A stretch of 7,167 nucleotides of DNA from Candidatus Saccharibacteria bacterium UBA1103 (GTDB lineage: Bacteria; Patescibacteriota; Saccharimonadia; Saccharimonadales; Saccharimonadaceae), in assembly GCA_905373275.1 (NCBI GenBank), contig CAJPSI010000038.1, forward strand, positions 1-7,167, written 5' to 3'. Positions 5,878 through 7,167 of this stretch are shown piece by piece. Position numbers and translations under genes: made by a program. Position 1 is the first letter of the stretch. The number at the start of each line of letters is the position of its first letter. The notes beneath the pieces were generated by a model. It did not search any database, had not been told where the DNA came from, and was given only the letters and a program-made list of their open reading frames with translations.

Positions 5878-6083
5878 TGTAATTTCCCCGGTCTCATTCC
5901 ATAGTTGGACCTCAATCTAAGTAAACATTCCTGGGTACGAGTAGTACAGTGTGGTTGACGAAGGCTGTTGATACATTAGCAAGCTAGCAATTGCCAGTGG
6001 TGCTCGCTACGTCGCCAGGCCTGAGGAGACCACCTGTACTGCTCGTACGGAGAACTATATGTGAGTATAAGGAAACCATACAG
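5878..6083 (+). repeat. Terminal-inverted-repeat element, copy B
   Basis: The inner inverted repeat is GGTACGAGTAGTACAG (5934-5949) against CTGTACTGCTCGTACG (6034-6049), with two changes from perfect, one of them a G:U in the plus-strand RNA. The outer left end TGTAATTTCCCC (5878-5889) has a decayed partner at about 6071-6083. The 116-bp inner part aligns ungapped to copy A in the opposite orientation. Possible inner helices are TGG-tt-GACG/CGTC-g-CCA (5952-5960/6010-6017) and AGC-t-AGCA/TGCT-c-GCT (5982-5989/6001-6008). It lies 89 bp upstream of the PRTase-like gene, on the same strand, ahead of that gene's predicted promoter. Confidence 0.75.
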
Positions 6084-6102
6084 CTTGCCATAAATGTTTG
6101 AT

Positions 6103-6122
6103 AGCCACATCAAAGGGTGGCT
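6103..6122. promoter_or_regulatory. Inverted repeat in the PRTase-like promoter, candidate operator
   Basis: AGCCAC (6103-6108) and GTGGCT (6117-6122) are perfect 6-base inverted arms around 8 bases. They cover the -35 area and end 4 bases before the -10. The position fits an operator; as a minus-strand hairpin followed by ATCAAACATTT it could also be a weak terminator. Confidence 0.35.
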
Positions 6123-6132
6123 TTGCTATAAT
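6104..6132 (+). promoter_or_regulatory. Extended -10 promoter placing transcription start at the ATG
   Basis: TATAAT (6127-6132) preceded by TTGC (6123-6126) is a consensus extended -10; GCCACA (6104-6109), 17 bases upstream, is a weak -35. Transcription should start about 7 bases downstream, at the A of the ATG at 6139, giving a leaderless mRNA. The same word TTGCTATAAT drives the Ppx-fusion gene at 1603-1612. Confidence 0.6.
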
Positions 6133-6138
6133 GATCAC

Positions 6139-6792
6139 ATGTATTTTAAGTCCCGAGCTGAGGCGGGAGTGAAGCTGGCTGACGAGCTAATGCCTCTCTA
6201 TCGCTATGAGAATACGGCAGTAGTGGCACTGAGCCAGGCCGGTGTGGCAGTCGGCTACCAGATAGCGGTAAATCTGCACGCCGTCCTGAGACGCTTGCTG
6301 ATGAAGACGATCCACATTGACGACGAAAGCATCGACTATGCCATGGTCATGCCCGGTGGAGTGGTAGCAGTTAATCCCCGGCTCAGCGAATCTGAGCAGC
6401 AATATTATTATGGTGAATATGCCGGCTGGCTAGACGAGAAAGTTCGGCAAGCTATCTTTGAGGTAGATAAGAATATCGAGCCGCAGGAGGTCTCGCCCGA
6501 AAACTTACGAGGCTACAATGTCATCCTGGTCAACGATGGCTTGGATAGTCCGGCTCCGCTAGAGGCGGCAGTAACTTGGCTCAAGCCTGTTCGGGTCGAT
6601 AAGATCATTTTAGCTTGCCCCATTATCTCGGTGTCGGCGCTGGACCGAGCGCATGTGCTGATGGATGAGCTACATATTCTAGGTGTGGCGGCTAATTATT
6701 TAGATACTGCTCATTACTATGATGTTAACGATGCTTCGGATGATGCTATGGCGAAAGCCATGGTCGATGCCACTATCGTTGACTGGAAGTAG
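6139..6792 (+). CDS. Phosphoribosyltransferase-fold protein with degenerate PRPP loop
   Basis: 217 residues from the ATG at 6139-6141. The start resembles type I phosphoribosyltransferase domains of the predicted-PRTase group: FKSRAEAGVKLADEL (3-17), then VVALSQAGVAVGYQIA (28-43), where the family usually has PRGGV. The expected PRPP loop, normally hhhhDDGhATGxT, reads VILVNDGLDSPAPLEAA (128-144): the first acidic residue is Asn and the Gly and Thr residues that hold the phosphate are lost. The end (VLMDELHILGVAANYLD...YYDVND) fits the family's C-terminal part. I infer that PRPP binding is weakened or lost and that the protein may bind another ligand or act as a regulator. The ATG at 6094 is rejected because it lies upstream of the -10. 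No Shine-Dalgarno is present, consistent with a leaderless mRNA. The gene is flanked on both sides by D-type and B/C-type repeats and stands alone. Confidence 0.8.
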   Translation: MYFKSRAEAGVKLADELMPLYRYENTAVVALSQAGVAVGYQIAVNLHAVLRRLLMKTIHIDDESIDYAMVMPGGVVAVNPRLSESEQQYYYGEYAGWLDEKVRQAIFEVDKNIEPQEVSPENLRGYNVILVNDGLDSPAPLEAAVTWLKPVRVDKIILACPIISVSALDRAHVLMDELHILGVAANYLDTAHYYDVNDASDDAMAKAMVDATIVDWK

Positions 6793-6810
6793 CTCCTCAC
6801 CACTAAATCT

Positions 6811-6933
6811 CTCACTCTTCGTCTCGTCATCATTTCCCTCAGACCCGCCTGGCTGGCTCGTGCACTGCTGAGCTTCAAGCGTGCACAGTCTTCAGGAAAT
6901 GACTGACGCAGACGAAGGACGAAAGACACCCTT
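6811..6933 (+). repeat. 123-bp hairpin repeat D', second copy
   Basis: A direct copy of 5732-5854, 1079 bases downstream. The differences are one C for T at 6838, CA for TG at 6863-6864, and TG for CA at 6882-6883. The last two changes pair with each other (C6863-G6883, A6864-T6882), keeping the apical helix GTGCAC/GTGCAC intact. The repeat begins 18 bases after the stop of the PRTase-like gene, so its RNA would form the 3' end of that transcript if transcription continues. Confidence 0.75.
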
Positions 6934-6972
6934 AGCGTGGCAAGAGGTAATGTACGTAAGAGCAGGGCGATA

Positions 6973-7167
6973 TGGTTGACGAAGACTGTTGATATAACGG
7001 TAAGTTAGCAATTGCACGTGGTGTTCTTGTACGTCGCCAGCTTGTCCAGCATCCAGCAGATGTGTAAGTCTATTCGTATACAATTCAAGCCTATATTATG
7101 CCTTGGCTCTTCTTGCGCAATACCAACTCTATGCATCCTGCTGGGGTGCTGGGGCCTGAGGAGACCA
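6973..7167 (+). repeat. Inverted-repeat element, copy C, interrupted and cut by window end
   Basis: 6973-7040 aligns to 5952-6018 of copy B with one single-base indel: TGGTTGACGAAG, CTGTTGATA, TAGCAATTGC and ACGTCGCCAG are shared. After a 113-bp interruption the match resumes at GCCTGAGGAGACCA (7154-7167). The left 16-bp terminal repeat is absent and the right one would lie beyond the window. The inner helices are still possible: TGG-tt-GACG/CGTC-g-CCA (6973-6981/7032-7039), plus AAG and AGCA with TGTT-CTT (7002-7010/7022-7028). Confidence 0.65.
7041..7153. mobile_element. 113-bp insertion with imperfect terminal inverted repeats inside copy C
   Basis: The insertion is defined by comparison with copy B, in which CGCCAG is followed directly by GCCTGAGGAGACCA. 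Its ends are inverted: CCAGCATCCAGCAG at the left (7046-7059) against the complement of CTGCTGGGGTGCTGG at the right (7138-7152). The end sequences belong to the GC-rich palindrome family seen at 45-81, 151-190 and 3152-3183. It has no coding capacity, and no clear target duplication is seen. It may be a tiny non-autonomous element or an expansion of a REP-like palindrome. Confidence 0.5.

Larger units (their letters stand above)
5558..6138. other. Divergent intergenic region of 581 bp, repeat-rich
   Basis: It separates the minus-strand winged-helix/recJ unit from the plus-strand PRTase-like gene. No convincing gene is present. It holds the leader of the winged-helix gene, a 10-bp palindrome AGCCCGGGCT (5635-5644), a hairpin (5688-5709), repeat D (5732-5854), element B (5878-6083) and the promoter of the PRTase-like gene with an inverted repeat (6103-6122). 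Confidence 0.7.
6793..7167. other. Non-coding, repeat-rich end of the window, 375 bp
   Basis: No convincing gene. It consists of 18 bases of spacer, repeat D' (6811-6933), a short unique stretch with GTAATGTACGT, element C (6973-7167) and, within it, an insertion (7041-7153). No intrinsic terminator with a T tract follows the PRTase-like gene; the D' hairpin is the only strong structure near its 3' end. Confidence 0.65.

Noticed and set aside
6094..6138. Upstream ATG for the PRTase-like gene
   Set aside because: It lies upstream of the consensus -10 and within an inverted repeat; the family similarity begins only at the ATG at 6139.

Overview
The window looks like part of a bacterial chromosome with compact genes separated by repeat-rich intergenic DNA. 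A 587-codon recJ preceded by a winged-helix gene, very small genes, a leaderless-looking promoter and terse protein versions would suit a Candidate Phyla Radiation (Patescibacteria) genome, perhaps Saccharibacteria. This is inference from protein style and not from any marker gene. TGA serves as a stop (end of the membrane protein gene), so a code reading TGA as glycine is not indicated.

Layout. Positions 1-291 hold a series of palindromes, including three related GC-rich hairpins that keep a GGCCRCA-type core while their stems vary. 292-1542 (minus) encodes a Ppx/GppA-type phosphatase-like domain fused to a nucleoside 2-deoxyribosyltransferase-like domain. Its extended -10 promoter lies back to back with the terminator of the next unit. 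1737-2865 (minus) is a two-gene unit: a single-pass membrane protein with charged coiled-coil regions, overlapping a small acidic protein. 2866-3258 contains a terminal-inverted-repeat element (copy A), another GC-rich palindrome and a minus-strand terminator. 3259-5557 (minus) encodes a 106-residue winged-helix protein, RecJ, and a 43-residue single-pass membrane protein; the first two genes are separated by 1 nt. 5558-6138 is about 580 bp of non-coding DNA with a small hairpin, a 123-bp hairpin repeat (D) and element copy B. 6139-6792 (plus) encodes a phosphoribosyltransferase-fold protein with a degenerate PRPP loop, probably read from a leaderless mRNA. 6793-7167 holds a second hairpin repeat (D') and a third element copy (C) interrupted by a 113-bp insertion.

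The gene content suggests separate small units and not one pathway: DNA repair (RecJ, possibly controlled by its winged-helix neighbour), nucleotide or polyphosphate metabolism (the Ppx fusion and the PRTase-like protein) and cell-surface proteins of unknown role. I recognise no complete defence or metabolic system.

The most unusual part is the non-coding DNA. Three repeat families are visible. The first is a roughly 205-bp element with 16-bp terminal inverted repeats (A, B, C). The second is a 123-bp hairpin element (D, D') whose two copies differ at five bases, four of which form two compensatory base-pair swaps. The third is a set of GC-rich palindromes. D is followed by an A/B/C-type element on both sides of the PRTase-like gene. 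The covariation says that pairing is being kept, either as structured RNA or as a folded DNA substrate of a mobile element.
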